From G021776435 sp046756245 (GTDB lineage Bacteria; Pseudomonadota; Alphaproteobacteria; Caulobacterales; Parvularculaceae), in assembly GCA_046756245.1 (NCBI GenBank), contig JBHHVZ010000036.1:1-28353 (forward strand): a stretch of 28,353 nucleotides of DNA, written 5' to 3'. How positions within the stretch are numbered: position 1 is the first letter of the stretch; each line of letters begins with the position of its first letter. Shown piece by piece: positions 1 to 5,984 of the stretch. The translations under genes and the position numbers were made by a program. A model generated the notes under the pieces. The model did no database searches, was not told the DNA's origin, and was given only the letters and a program-made list of their open reading frames with translations.

Positions 1-66
1 TCCTAGTATCCCTTCTGCCTTCGGGATACACCTTAAACGACTGTCCGGATTCCTGAGACCACTTCA
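1..66 (-). mobile_element. Possible end of an IS3-like insertion sequence (partial, off window)
   Basis: Read on the minus strand from 66 downward, the sequence starts TGAAGTGGTCTCAGGAATCC, continues with GGACAGTCG, and ends in a purine-rich stretch (GAAGGCAGAAGGGATACTAGGA) at the window edge. A TG-starting terminus followed by a ribosome-binding-like stretch just before a putative start codon is the layout of many IS3-family left ends. No transposase is visible because the window stops here. An alternative reading is a partial minus-strand ORF with GTG at 67-65 preceded by AGGAGG at 78-73, running 22 codons off the edge. This call is pattern recognition only. Confidence 0.25.
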
Positions 67-553
67 CCTGAGCCTCCTATCAAACAATAATTTTGGCCGT
101 AAAAAAAGCGAATAAGTGCAACGCCCAGGTCAGAGAATTTGAGTTCTGCTTAGCCAAGTATCCTAGTTTTGATGCGAACAAGGCCCTGAAGGCCAAGGCA
201 GGTACTGGCCGTAAGCTACCGATCGCGGACTTCGCAGCAAATCCGCCTTTCGGCGAAAAGACGTCATTCCGGGCCTGAAACCAAGTGACTATGCGATCTT
301 GGGCGCCCTAACCCACACAGCCGACCAGTGCCCGGTTTCACCCTCACCGGCGCGCCATTCCAAGTTTTTTTAAATGCATTTTTAACCGGAATCGTATTTC
401 CGCCCGGATTTCTGCTTATCGTCCTCGCCGCGGGCAAGGCAATCGCCGGACAAGCGCGGTTACAATTGGAAATCGGCTCAAGCGTCAGCACAGGCTGGCA
501 TCGGCAGAGCTGCTTTCGCATGTCTGAGTTGTCTTCAAACTCGGCGTTAACAG
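67..553. other. Region without a convincing gene
   Basis: This stretch lies downstream of infA. A 61-codon plus-strand frame at 93-278 opens with TTG, has no ribosome binding site and resembles no family I know. Longer frames at 264-521 (minus) and 328-636 (plus) have no recognisable content. A weak inverted repeat, GAGTT/AACTC at 526-530 and 538-542, lies just past the infA stop but lacks a T tract. I see no tRNA or other structured RNA. The low information content would suit decayed sequence next to a mobile element. Confidence 0.4.
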
Positions 554-835
554 TTAGCGGCGACCACGCGGCCTGTAGACATTTCGTTTTTTTGGAGAAG
601 GCGCCTCTGACCCTTCAGGCTTGTGTCGAAAGGTAATACGTCCTTTCGTTAGATCATAAGCGGACATTTCAACGGTGACGCGGTCGCCTGCAAGCGTTTT
701 TATACGATATTTGCGCATTTTACCGCCTGCATAGGCTAAAATTTCGCGCCCATTATCCAACTTGATGCGATAGTTTCCATCCGGCAGCGCATCTATGACG
801 TCGCCGTCGAATTCAAGCAGCTCTTCCTTCGCCAT
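554..835 (-). CDS. infA: Translation initiation factor IF-1, C-terminally extended
   Basis: IF-1 binds the 30S A site during initiation and acts with IF-2 and IF-3. The S1/OB-fold core is clear: MAKEELLEFDGDVIDALPDG at the N-terminus, then LDNGREILAYAGGKMRKYRI, LAGDRVTVEMSAYDLTKGRI and TFRHK. Standard IF-1 ends near residue 72. Here about 20 more residues follow, ending in a strongly basic tail (KKRNVYRPRGRR), for 93 in total. Several core positions also differ from the usual sequence (YAGGK, KYRIKTL). The ATG overlaps the stop of the upstream small gene by one base (TAATG), so translation is probably coupled. Placement behind cspA suggests a second, stress-linked IF-1 copy rather than the housekeeping gene, which would have to be sought elsewhere in the genome. 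The family call is secure; the paralogue status is inferred. Confidence 0.93.
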   Translation of the reverse strand: MAKEELLEFDGDVIDALPDGNYRIKLDNGREILAYAGGKMRKYRIKTLAGDRVTVEMSAYDLTKGRITFRHKPEGSEAPSPKKRNVYRPRGRR

Positions 836-1029
836 TATTGCGCTCGTTTCTTTTTCGGCTTTGCTGTTTTTTCGGCGCGGTCGAGCGCTTCTTTTTCAAG
901 GCGTTGAGCGCGTAATTTCGCAGTTTTCTTCAGTGTTGCCTGTCGGAGCTTTTCTGCTTCCGACAAAGCCGCCTTTTTATCCATGTCGCGGAAGAATTTT
1001 CGTTCCGCAGTTGTCCCTTTTTGTTTCAA
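835..1029 (-). CDS. Small lysine-rich protein in the cspA-infA group
   Basis: A 64-residue, highly charged protein rich in Lys, Ala, Glu and Arg, predicted to be largely helical or coiled, with the basic end AEKTAKPKKKRAQ. I do not recognise a family. The start is taken as TTG at 1029 because AAAGGA lies 8 bases upstream. The first in-frame ATG, at 984 (MDKKAALSEAEKL), has no such site. The stop overlaps the infA start by one base. The composition would suit binding to RNA or ribosomes, which is inference from charge and neighbours only. The tight coupling to infA supports it being a real gene. Confidence 0.6.
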   Translation of the reverse strand: MKQKGTTAERKFFRDMDKKAALSEAEKLRQATLKKTAKLRAQRLEKEALDRAEKTAKPKKKRAQ

Positions 1030-1116
1030 AACCGGTGTCCTTTAAATTGCATACGATGGATTTACGCCGGCCCTTCTAATTTCCTCGTTTTCACGAAAAA
1101 CTGCGCCGCGCGCGAA

Positions 1117-1305
1117 TCAAGCCCGTCCCGCAGATGATTTTCCTTCGCGCCATAGCTTGAAGCGCGAGGCTGTCGCCTTTTCGTTCTCCAGGCGCAATTT
1201 GCGCAATTTTCTTGCTTGTTCGCGCTGACGCTCTGCTTGAGCTTCAAGGTCTTTCATCGCCGCTGCTTGAGCGCGTTCTTGTCTGGCTTGCCGATTCGCA
1301 ATCAT
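1117..1305 (-). CDS. Small Arg/Glu/Gln-rich coiled protein downstream of cspA
   Basis: A 62-residue charged helical protein (MIANRQARQERAQAAAMKDL onward) with alternating Arg/Lys and Glu/Gln typical of a coiled helix. ATG at 1305 is chosen because TTGAGG lies about 6 bases upstream. A TTG four codons further up, at 1317, is possible but less well placed. It resembles the other small protein at 835-1029 in size, charge and position but not in alignable sequence. It lies between cspA and infA on the same strand, suggesting one transcript. Function is unknown; an RNA-associated role is only a guess from composition. Confidence 0.55.
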   Translation of the reverse strand: MIANRQARQERAQAAAMKDLEAQAERQREQARKLRKLRLENEKATASRFKLWREGKSSAGRA

Positions 1306-1389
1306 TTGGCGCCTCAACGGTATGGCCTTGTGGCGTCACAAGAATCAAACCGGCATAGAGCGCCGGGCGCTCTATGTCCGGTAACGATA

Positions 1390-1596
1390 TTAGTTGGAAA
1401 CGCTTAGCTGTCCGGCGGAAATTTTTCCGCGTTCTTCTTGCGTTTCGAAGCTGACTTTCTGACCGTCATTCAGTCCGCCAATGCCAGCGGCTTCAAGCGC
1501 TGTCGCATGAACGAAGACGTCCTTGCCGCCGTCATCCGGCGCGATGAATCCAAACCCTCTTTGGGTATTGTACCATTTCACTGTTCCAGTCGCCAT
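1390..1596 (-). CDS. cspA: Cold-shock domain protein (CspA family)
   Basis: A 68-residue single cold-shock domain that binds single-stranded RNA/DNA and acts as an RNA chaperone. The N-terminus MATGTVKWYNTQRGFGFIAP contains RNP1 (RGFGFI) and is followed by KDVFVHATAL, which is RNP2. The length is exactly that of the family. The start is supported by AAAGGA 8 bases upstream of the ATG. Its 5' region is longer than needed for a simple promoter (358 bp to the next gene), as is usual for cold-inducible csp genes. First gene of the minus-strand group cspA - small protein - small protein - infA. The name is used in the family sense; which of the organism's Csp proteins this is cannot be told. Confidence 0.93.
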   Translation of the reverse strand: MATGTVKWYNTQRGFGFIAPDDGGKDVFVHATALEAAGIGGLNDGQKVSFETQEERGKISAGQLSVSN

Positions 1597-1954
1597 TTTG
1601 TAATTCCTTTCAAACAGGCGTTAGCGCTCGGAAACACGCCGAACGCAGGAATGCCGCCGATGTTTGGAGGAGTATAAAAAGCTTGCTTAGAGGCCAGTTA
1701 GACGGCCTTCAACCATGGCGCAGGCTGCATATGCGCCTCGCCGGAAGATATTACAACCTTGGCGGTCGATAATATTTTGGATCAAGCCCGCAAATATCGA
1801 GGCGGGACTTTGAAATCGCGCGGAACGCTGTTCGCGTTGTCCACTTGATATCAATACCTTAGCCCCAGCCGCCGGTTCGCAGTTGTGGCGATTGCGGCGC
1901 GCCACCCCTGCATATGGCCGCAAACCAATCCAGCCGCATCCATGCTTTGCGGCG
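1597..1954 (-). promoter_or_regulatory. cspA upstream region with candidate -10 box
   Basis: This 358-bp gap between ectR and cspA holds no convincing gene; frames crossing it are continuations of shadows of ectR. On the minus strand TATACT at 1676-1671 is a good -10 match and would give a leader of about 70 nt. No matching -35 is seen 16-18 bp upstream. The leader contains GC-rich self-complementary stretches (around 1617-1645) that could fold. A short inverted repeat AGGCC/GGCCT sits at 1691-1695 and 1704-1708. The promoter assignment is tentative. Confidence 0.3.
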
Positions 1955-2494
1955 TCAGCTTTCCGCCAGCGGCTTGTCGATGGCGCCGACGTCGAGCACC
2001 GGCGCCGCATCGATGTCTTCAGCATCGAGAATGGCGGCGACGCGCTCGAGAGTCGAGACGAGCGCCGACTGCTCCCAAAGAGCGAGCCCTTCGAACCGGT
2101 TGCGGAAACGCTCCTGCAGAATATCCGGCGCGCCGGCGAGCGTTGATTTTCCCTTGGCGCTGACCTCGACAAGGACGCGGCGCCGATCGGTCGTATCGCG
2201 CTGGCGCGTGACGAAGCCCTGGCGCTCCAGCTTATCGATCAGCACCGTGACCGTCGCCTGCGTGATCGACGCCTGCTTGGCGATCAGGCTGGGCGTCGCG
2301 TTATCGATCTTGTCGATCAGTTGCAGAATGATGAGCTGCGACGGGGTCAAGCCTGCTTCGCGCGCCAGGCCGCGCGAATTGATCTCAATTGCGCGCAGAA
2401 TTTTGCGCAAGGCGACTAAGGCGGCGTCGGACCGGTCTTCCATAAGCAGTGTTTCTATCGAGTTTGCGCGCCGGGCAAGAGGATCGCGCGACAA
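1955..2494 (-). CDS. ectR: MarR-family regulator of ectoine synthesis (EctR-like)
   Basis: A MarR-type winged helix protein of 179 residues, divergent from ectA. The recognition region (SITQATVTVLIDKLERQGFV) is followed by the wing TRQRDTTDRRRVLVEVSAKG, both typical of MarR. The N-terminal helix ALRKILRAIEINSR, the segment LTPSQLIILQLI and the position next to ectA match the EctR1/CosR type, which represses ect genes at low osmolarity in halophilic methylotrophs and some other Proteobacteria. The start is uncertain: TTG at 2494 and ATG at 2443 (MEDRSDAAL) both lack a clear ribosome binding site, and the first 17 residues may be untranslated. It probably controls the palindrome-rich divergent region and itself. 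Family call firm; role inferred from context. Confidence 0.85.
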   Translation of the reverse strand: MSRDPLARRANSIETLLMEDRSDAALVALRKILRAIEINSRGLAREAGLTPSQLIILQLIDKIDNATPSLIAKQASITQATVTVLIDKLERQGFVTRQRDTTDRRRVLVEVSAKGKSTLAGAPDILQERFRNRFEGLALWEQSALVSTLERVAAILDAEDIDAAPVLDVGAIDKPLAES

Positions 2495-2515
2495 ACGGCG
2501 AAAATTTGCGAATAT

Positions 2516-2529
2516 TTTGATAAATCAAA
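2516..2529. promoter_or_regulatory. Palindrome TTTGATAAATCAAA upstream of ectR
   Basis: TTTGAT-AA-ATCAAA is a perfect inverted repeat of 6+2+6 bases, 21 bp upstream of the TTG start of ectR. It lies in an AT-rich stretch that contrasts with the GC-rich surroundings. The preceding bases AATATTTTGA recur near the second palindrome at 2582-2595. The size and position suit a MarR-type operator for autoregulation, but binding is inferred. Confidence 0.4.
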
Positions 2530-2581
2530 GCATTTTCCCCATCGTGTGAAGCCCCTCTCGCGAGAAGACGTTCGCTCTTCA

Positions 2582-2595
2582 TCAAAATATTTTGA
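2582..2595. promoter_or_regulatory. Perfect 14-bp palindrome TCAAAATATTTTGA in the ectR-ectA region
   Basis: TCAAAAT-ATTTTGA is completely self-complementary. It shares the core ATATTTTGA with the stretch at 2513-2520 beside the first palindrome. A third AT-rich repeat, AATTA-gctaca-TAATT at 2611-2626, follows closely. Such a series could be a multi-site operator or an AT-rich upstream activating element for ectA; the sequence alone does not decide. Confidence 0.35.
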
Positions 2596-2627
2596 AAAAA
2601 ATGACAAAACAATTAGCTACATAATTT

Positions 2628-2652
2628 CGGGCGGTTAAACCGTTTACGCCCG
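2628..2652. promoter_or_regulatory. Nested inverted repeat in the ectA upstream region
   Basis: The outer arms CGGGCG (2628-2633) and CGCCCG (2647-2652) are perfect complements. Overlapping them is the symmetric element CGGTT-A-AACCG at 2632-2642. No T tract follows, so it does not look like a terminator. Lying about 30 bp upstream of the ectA -35 box, it could be a protein-binding site. Confidence 0.3.
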
Positions 2653-2680
2653 CGAAACCATGATCCGGCCCGGTGCGCGG

Positions 2681-2708
2681 TTGACATTTAGCTTTGCTAA
2701 CCTAAGTT
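2681..2708 (+). promoter_or_regulatory. ectA promoter with palindrome in its spacer (candidate EctR operator)
   Basis: A consensus -35 box TTGACA (2681-2686) is followed after 16 bp by TAAGTT (2703-2708) as a weak -10 box. Between the boxes lies the perfect inverted repeat TTAGC-TTT-GCTAA (2688-2700). A palindrome in the spacer is the classic position for a repressor that blocks RNA polymerase, and EctR1 is known to bind over the ect promoter in methylotrophs. Transcription would start about 20 bases before the ectA ATG, leaving just enough leader for GAGAGGA. Promoter sequence is seen; EctR binding is inferred. Confidence 0.5.
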
Positions 2709-2733
2709 TCGCCTCGACCAGAGAGGAAATTCA

Positions 2734-3288
2734 ATGACTCTTACCATGCTCGGCGCCGCGGATGTCGCGACGCGTGAGAAGGAAGATTTTGCTTGTCGCG
2801 CGCCGCGGGCGGAAGACGGCGAAAAGGTTTGGTCCCTTGTCGCTTCATGCCCGCCGCTCGACCGGAATTCGCTTTACTGCAATCTCCTCCAGTGCACGCA
2901 TTTTTCGGATACGTGCGTTCTGGCGGAGAAAGGCGGTCGAGCGCTCGGCTGGGTGTCGGCCTACCGCCCGCCGGCGGAGCCGGAAACGCTGTTCATCTGG
3001 CAGGTGGCCGTTCATGATGACGCGCGCGGCGCCGGTCTGGCGCGGTTGATGATCGAGCAACTGCTTGCGCGTCCCAGCGCGCGTGGCGTGACCCGCCTCA
3101 GGACGACGATTACGCCGGACAACGAGGCGTCGTGGGCATTGTTCAAGTCGGTGGCGAAGGCGCTCGATGCGCCGTTTTCCAGCGCGGAATGGCTGGAGAA
3201 GGAGGCCCATTTCGGCGACCGTCACGAGCCGGAACATCTCGTAACGATCGGACCATTCGAGACGCGCCCGCCTGCGCATCGTCTGTAA
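2734..3288 (+). CDS. ectA: L-2,4-diaminobutyrate N-gamma-acetyltransferase EctA
   Basis: EctA acetylates L-2,4-diaminobutyrate with acetyl-CoA to N-gamma-acetyl-diaminobutyrate, the second dedicated step of ectoine synthesis. The 184-residue protein is a GNAT fold. The acetyl-CoA binding motif is in VAVHDDARGAGLARLMIEQL, preceded by the substrate-side segment CPPLDRNSLYCNLLQCTHF, and followed by TTITPDNEASWALF, all typical of EctA. GAGGA lies 6 bases upstream of the ATG. First gene of ectABCD-ask-transporter, 38 bp before ectB. Identification is secure from both sequence and cluster. Confidence 0.96.
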   Translation: MTLTMLGAADVATREKEDFACRAPRAEDGEKVWSLVASCPPLDRNSLYCNLLQCTHFSDTCVLAEKGGRALGWVSAYRPPAEPETLFIWQVAVHDDARGAGLARLMIEQLLARPSARGVTRLRTTITPDNEASWALFKSVAKALDAPFSSAEWLEKEAHFGDRHEPEHLVTIGPFETRPPAHRL

Positions 3289-3326
3289 AGTAAGAAGCTC
3301 TCCTAAGGGTAATTGAGAGGCTCAAA

Positions 3327-4637
3327 ATGACCGCCAAGACCGTTTCAGCAACGGAGGACAAACCATTGTCGGTATTTGAAAGACGCGAATCCGGCGTGCG
3401 AAGCTACGCCCGAAATTTTCCCGTCAAGTTCGTATGCGCGCGCGGCGCCGAACTCATCGACGCGGACGGAGCGGCCTATATCGACTTTCTGGCCGGCTGT
3501 TCGTCGCTCAATTACGGCCATAATCACCCTGTCCTGAAACAGGCGCTGATGGATTACATCGCGCGCGACGGGCTCACGCACAGTCTCGATATGGAGACGG
3601 ACGCCAAAGAGGCGTTCCTGGAAGAATTCGAAAACACGATTCTGAAGCCGCGCGGCCTCGATTACGTCGTGCAGTTTCCGGGACCGACCGGCGCCAACGC
3701 TGTCGAGGCGGCGCTGAAACTGGCGCGGAAAGTCACCGGCCGTCAGAACGTCATTGCGTTCACCAACGGGTTCCACGGCGTCACGCTCGGCGCGCTCGCC
3801 TGCACCGGCAATGCGCATCACCGAGGCGGCGCCGGCGTTCCTCTCGGCGGCGTGACGCGCGTTCCCTTCGACAAATATTTTGGCGAAGACGTCGATACTG
3901 CGGAGCATCTCGAAAAAATGCTCTCCGATCCGTCGAGCGGCGTCGACGCGCCGGCGGCGATCATCGTCGAAACCGTGCAGGGCGAGGGCGGCCTCAACGC
4001 CGCTTCTTTCGAGTGGCTTAAAAGGATCGAAACAATCGCCAGGGCGCATGGCGCGCTCTTCATCGTCGACGACATTCAGGCCGGCATCGGACGAACCGGA
4101 TCGTTTTTCAGTTTCGAACCGGCTGGCCTCAAACCGGATATCGTAACGCTCGCCAAATCGCTGTCGGGTTATGGATTGCCGTTGGCGGTGACGCTGATCA
4201 AGCGCGACCTCGATATCTGGAAGCCGGGCGAACATAACGGCACGTTCCGCGGCAATTGCCATGCTTTCATCACGGCGCGCGCAGCGCTTGAAACGTTCTG
4301 GCGCGACGATGCGTTTCTCCTGTCGATCAAGCGAAAGAGCGCTATTCTCGGCGAAAAACTGGAAGAGATTGCGAGCCGCTACAAATCGCATACGGCCGGC
4401 CTTCGGGGCCGCGGCATGATGTGTGGAATCAACATGCAGACAGGCGCCCGCGCCGCCGGCGTCGTCAAGGAAGCGTTCGCGCGCGGTCTCGTCATCGAGA
4501 CAAGCGGGTCCGAAGATGAAATCGTCAAATGTCTGACGCCATTGACGATCAGTATGGACGAACTTTCGCGAGGGTTGGATATCCTGTCGCAGGCGGTTGA
4601 CGCCGCCATCAAGAAAGAGATGAAAGAGGCGGCGTAA
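3327..4637 (+). CDS. ectB: Diaminobutyrate-2-oxoglutarate transaminase EctB
   Basis: A PLP-dependent class III aminotransferase of 436 residues that makes L-2,4-diaminobutyrate from aspartate-beta-semialdehyde with glutamate as amino donor. The cofactor lysine is K277 in LAKSLSGYGLPLAV. The acidic PLP-ring partner lies in FIVDDIQAGIGRTG (D248/D249). The phosphate-side glycine segment is PGPTGANAVEAALKLA and the substrate-side signature is QGEGGLNAAS. Length is normal for EctB. GAGG lies 6 bases upstream of the ATG, and ectC starts 5 bases after its stop. No unusual substitutions noticed. Confidence 0.97.
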   Translation: MTAKTVSATEDKPLSVFERRESGVRSYARNFPVKFVCARGAELIDADGAAYIDFLAGCSSLNYGHNHPVLKQALMDYIARDGLTHSLDMETDAKEAFLEEFENTILKPRGLDYVVQFPGPTGANAVEAALKLARKVTGRQNVIAFTNGFHGVTLGALACTGNAHHRGGAGVPLGGVTRVPFDKYFGEDVDTAEHLEKMLSDPSSGVDAPAAIIVETVQGEGGLNAASFEWLKRIETIARAHGALFIVDDIQAGIGRTGSFFSFEPAGLKPDIVTLAKSLSGYGLPLAVTLIKRDLDIWKPGEHNGTFRGNCHAFITARAALETFWRDDAFLLSIKRKSAILGEKLEEIASRYKSHTAGLRGRGMMCGINMQTGARAAGVVKEAFARGLVIETSGSEDEIVKCLTPLTISMDELSRGLDILSQAVDAAIKKEMKEAA

Positions 4638-4642
4638 CAGCC

Positions 4643-5038
4643 ATGATCGTAAGAGACTATAACGCACTGAAAGATACGGAACGGCGCGTCGATTCAGACG
4701 GATGGAGCAGCGTGCGTCTGCTTCTCAAAGACGACGCAATGGGGTTCTCGTTTCACATCACGACGATCCACGAAGGCGCCGAGCTGGAGATGCATTACCG
4801 CAATCACCTTGAGTCGGTATACTGCGTCGGCGGCGAGGGATCGATTGAAGATCTCGAAACCGGCGCCATTCACGAAATCCGACCCGGCGTCATGTACGCG
4901 CTCGACAAGCATGATCGTCACATCTTGCGCGCGCGTAAAGAAATGACGATGGCGTGCGTGTTCAATCCGCCCGTTACGGGACGCGAGGTGCATGATGAGA
5001 CCGGCGCCTATCCGCTCGAAACCGTTGCGGCGGAGTAA
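4643..5038 (+). CDS. ectC: Ectoine synthase EctC
   Basis: A cupin enzyme of 131 residues that cyclises N-gamma-acetyl-diaminobutyrate to ectoine by loss of water. The metal ligands known from EctC structures (Glu57, Tyr85, His93) are present at exactly those positions: E57 in NHLESVYCV, Y85 in RPGVMYALD and H93 in KHDRHILRA. Cupin glycines appear in GGEGSIEDL. The C-terminus CVFNPPVTGREVHDETGAYP is family-typical. The stop codon touches the first possible ectD start (TAATG). Confidence 0.97.
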   Translation: MIVRDYNALKDTERRVDSDGWSSVRLLLKDDAMGFSFHITTIHEGAELEMHYRNHLESVYCVGGEGSIEDLETGAIHEIRPGVMYALDKHDRHILRARKEMTMACVFNPPVTGREVHDETGAYPLETVAAE

Positions 5039-5049
5039 TGGGGGATGGC

Positions 5050-5976
5050 ATGTCTGAAGTTGAAGACATTTATCCGTCGCGCCAGGCGGCGGAGCCGCAA
5101 ATTATTCCACGCAAGGATCCGGTGATCTACGGCGAATGGCGCGAGGGCGCGCCGCTCACCCGCGAACAGACGGATTCTTATGCAAGGAACGGTTTTCTTG
5201 CGCTCGACGCCGTATTTTCTGCAGACGAGGTTGCTATTCTCAAGGAGGAGGCTGCGCGGCTGCATGCGGGCCCCGCCGGACTCGACGCCGATACGGTCAT
5301 CGCCGAACCGGGATCCGGGGCCGTGCGTTCCGTGTTCAAGGCGCACGGGCAGAGCGATCTGTTTCATCGGCTCGCGTCAGATGCGCGGCTCGCCGGCGTT
5401 GCAAGCTTTCTGCTCAACGATGATGTTTATATCCATCAGTCGCGGTTGAATTATAAGCCGGGATTTCAGGGCAAGGACTTCTACTGGCATTCGGATTTTG
5501 AAACATGGCACGTCGAAGACGGCATGCCGCGCATGCGGGCTTTGTCGATGTCGGTCCTGCTGACCGATAATCTCGCCGTCAACGGACCGACGATGTTCAT
5601 TCCGGGCTCGCACGAACATTTTGTCGCTTGCGTCGGCGAAACGCCTGAAGATCATTACAAAAAATCGCTTAAGAAACAGGAATACGGCGTTCCCGATGAG
5701 CAAATTCTCGCCGAGTTCGCGCGCCAATCCGGCGTCGCCGCGCCGACAGGCGCCGCCGGCTCCGTCGTTATCTTCGACTGCAACATTCTGCATGGATCGA
5801 ACTCCAACATAACGCCGTTTCCCCGGTCGAATGCGTTTTTTGTATTTAACGCCGTTTCCAACCGGCTTGTTGCGCCGTTCGGGCCTGAAAAACCGCGACC
5901 GGAATTCATCGGCGCGCGTGTGAATGCGCGCGCTCTCAAACCAATAGACGGGCGAATTGAAAAATACGCCGCCTGA
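5050..5976 (+). CDS. ectD: Ectoine 5-hydroxylase EctD
   Basis: A non-haem Fe(II)/2-oxoglutarate dioxygenase converting ectoine to 5-hydroxyectoine. The signature FYWHSDFETWHVEDGMPRMR holds two iron ligands (H147 and D149); the third is H248 in NILHGSNSN. RSNAFFVFNAVSN after it supplies the 2-oxoglutarate-side arginine. ATG at 5050 is chosen because GGGGGA sits just upstream and the iron-ligand numbering then falls close to characterised EctD. An in-frame ATG at 5038, overlapping the ectC stop, would add four residues. Its presence predicts that this organism accumulates hydroxyectoine, so oxygen and iron are needed for the final step. Confidence 0.96.
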   Translation: MSEVEDIYPSRQAAEPQIIPRKDPVIYGEWREGAPLTREQTDSYARNGFLALDAVFSADEVAILKEEAARLHAGPAGLDADTVIAEPGSGAVRSVFKAHGQSDLFHRLASDARLAGVASFLLNDDVYIHQSRLNYKPGFQGKDFYWHSDFETWHVEDGMPRMRALSMSVLLTDNLAVNGPTMFIPGSHEHFVACVGETPEDHYKKSLKKQEYGVPDEQILAEFARQSGVAAPTGAAGSVVIFDCNILHGSNSNITPFPRSNAFFVFNAVSNRLVAPFGPEKPRPEFIGARVNARALKPIDGRIEKYAA

Positions 5977-5984
5977 GGTCAGTC

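Noticed and set aside
93..278. 61-codon plus-strand frame starting with TTG
   Set aside because: No ribosome binding site, no family resemblance, and it lies in a gene-poor stretch; not supportable as a gene.
1687..2172. Long minus-strand frame overlapping ectR
   Set aside because: It lies antisense-free but out of frame within ectR codons for half its length and has low-complexity Arg/Ser composition typical of a shadow frame.
3345..4667. 440-codon frame antisense to ectB
   Set aside because: A shadow of the GC-rich codon pattern of ectB, with Arg/His/Ala-rich composition and no domain.
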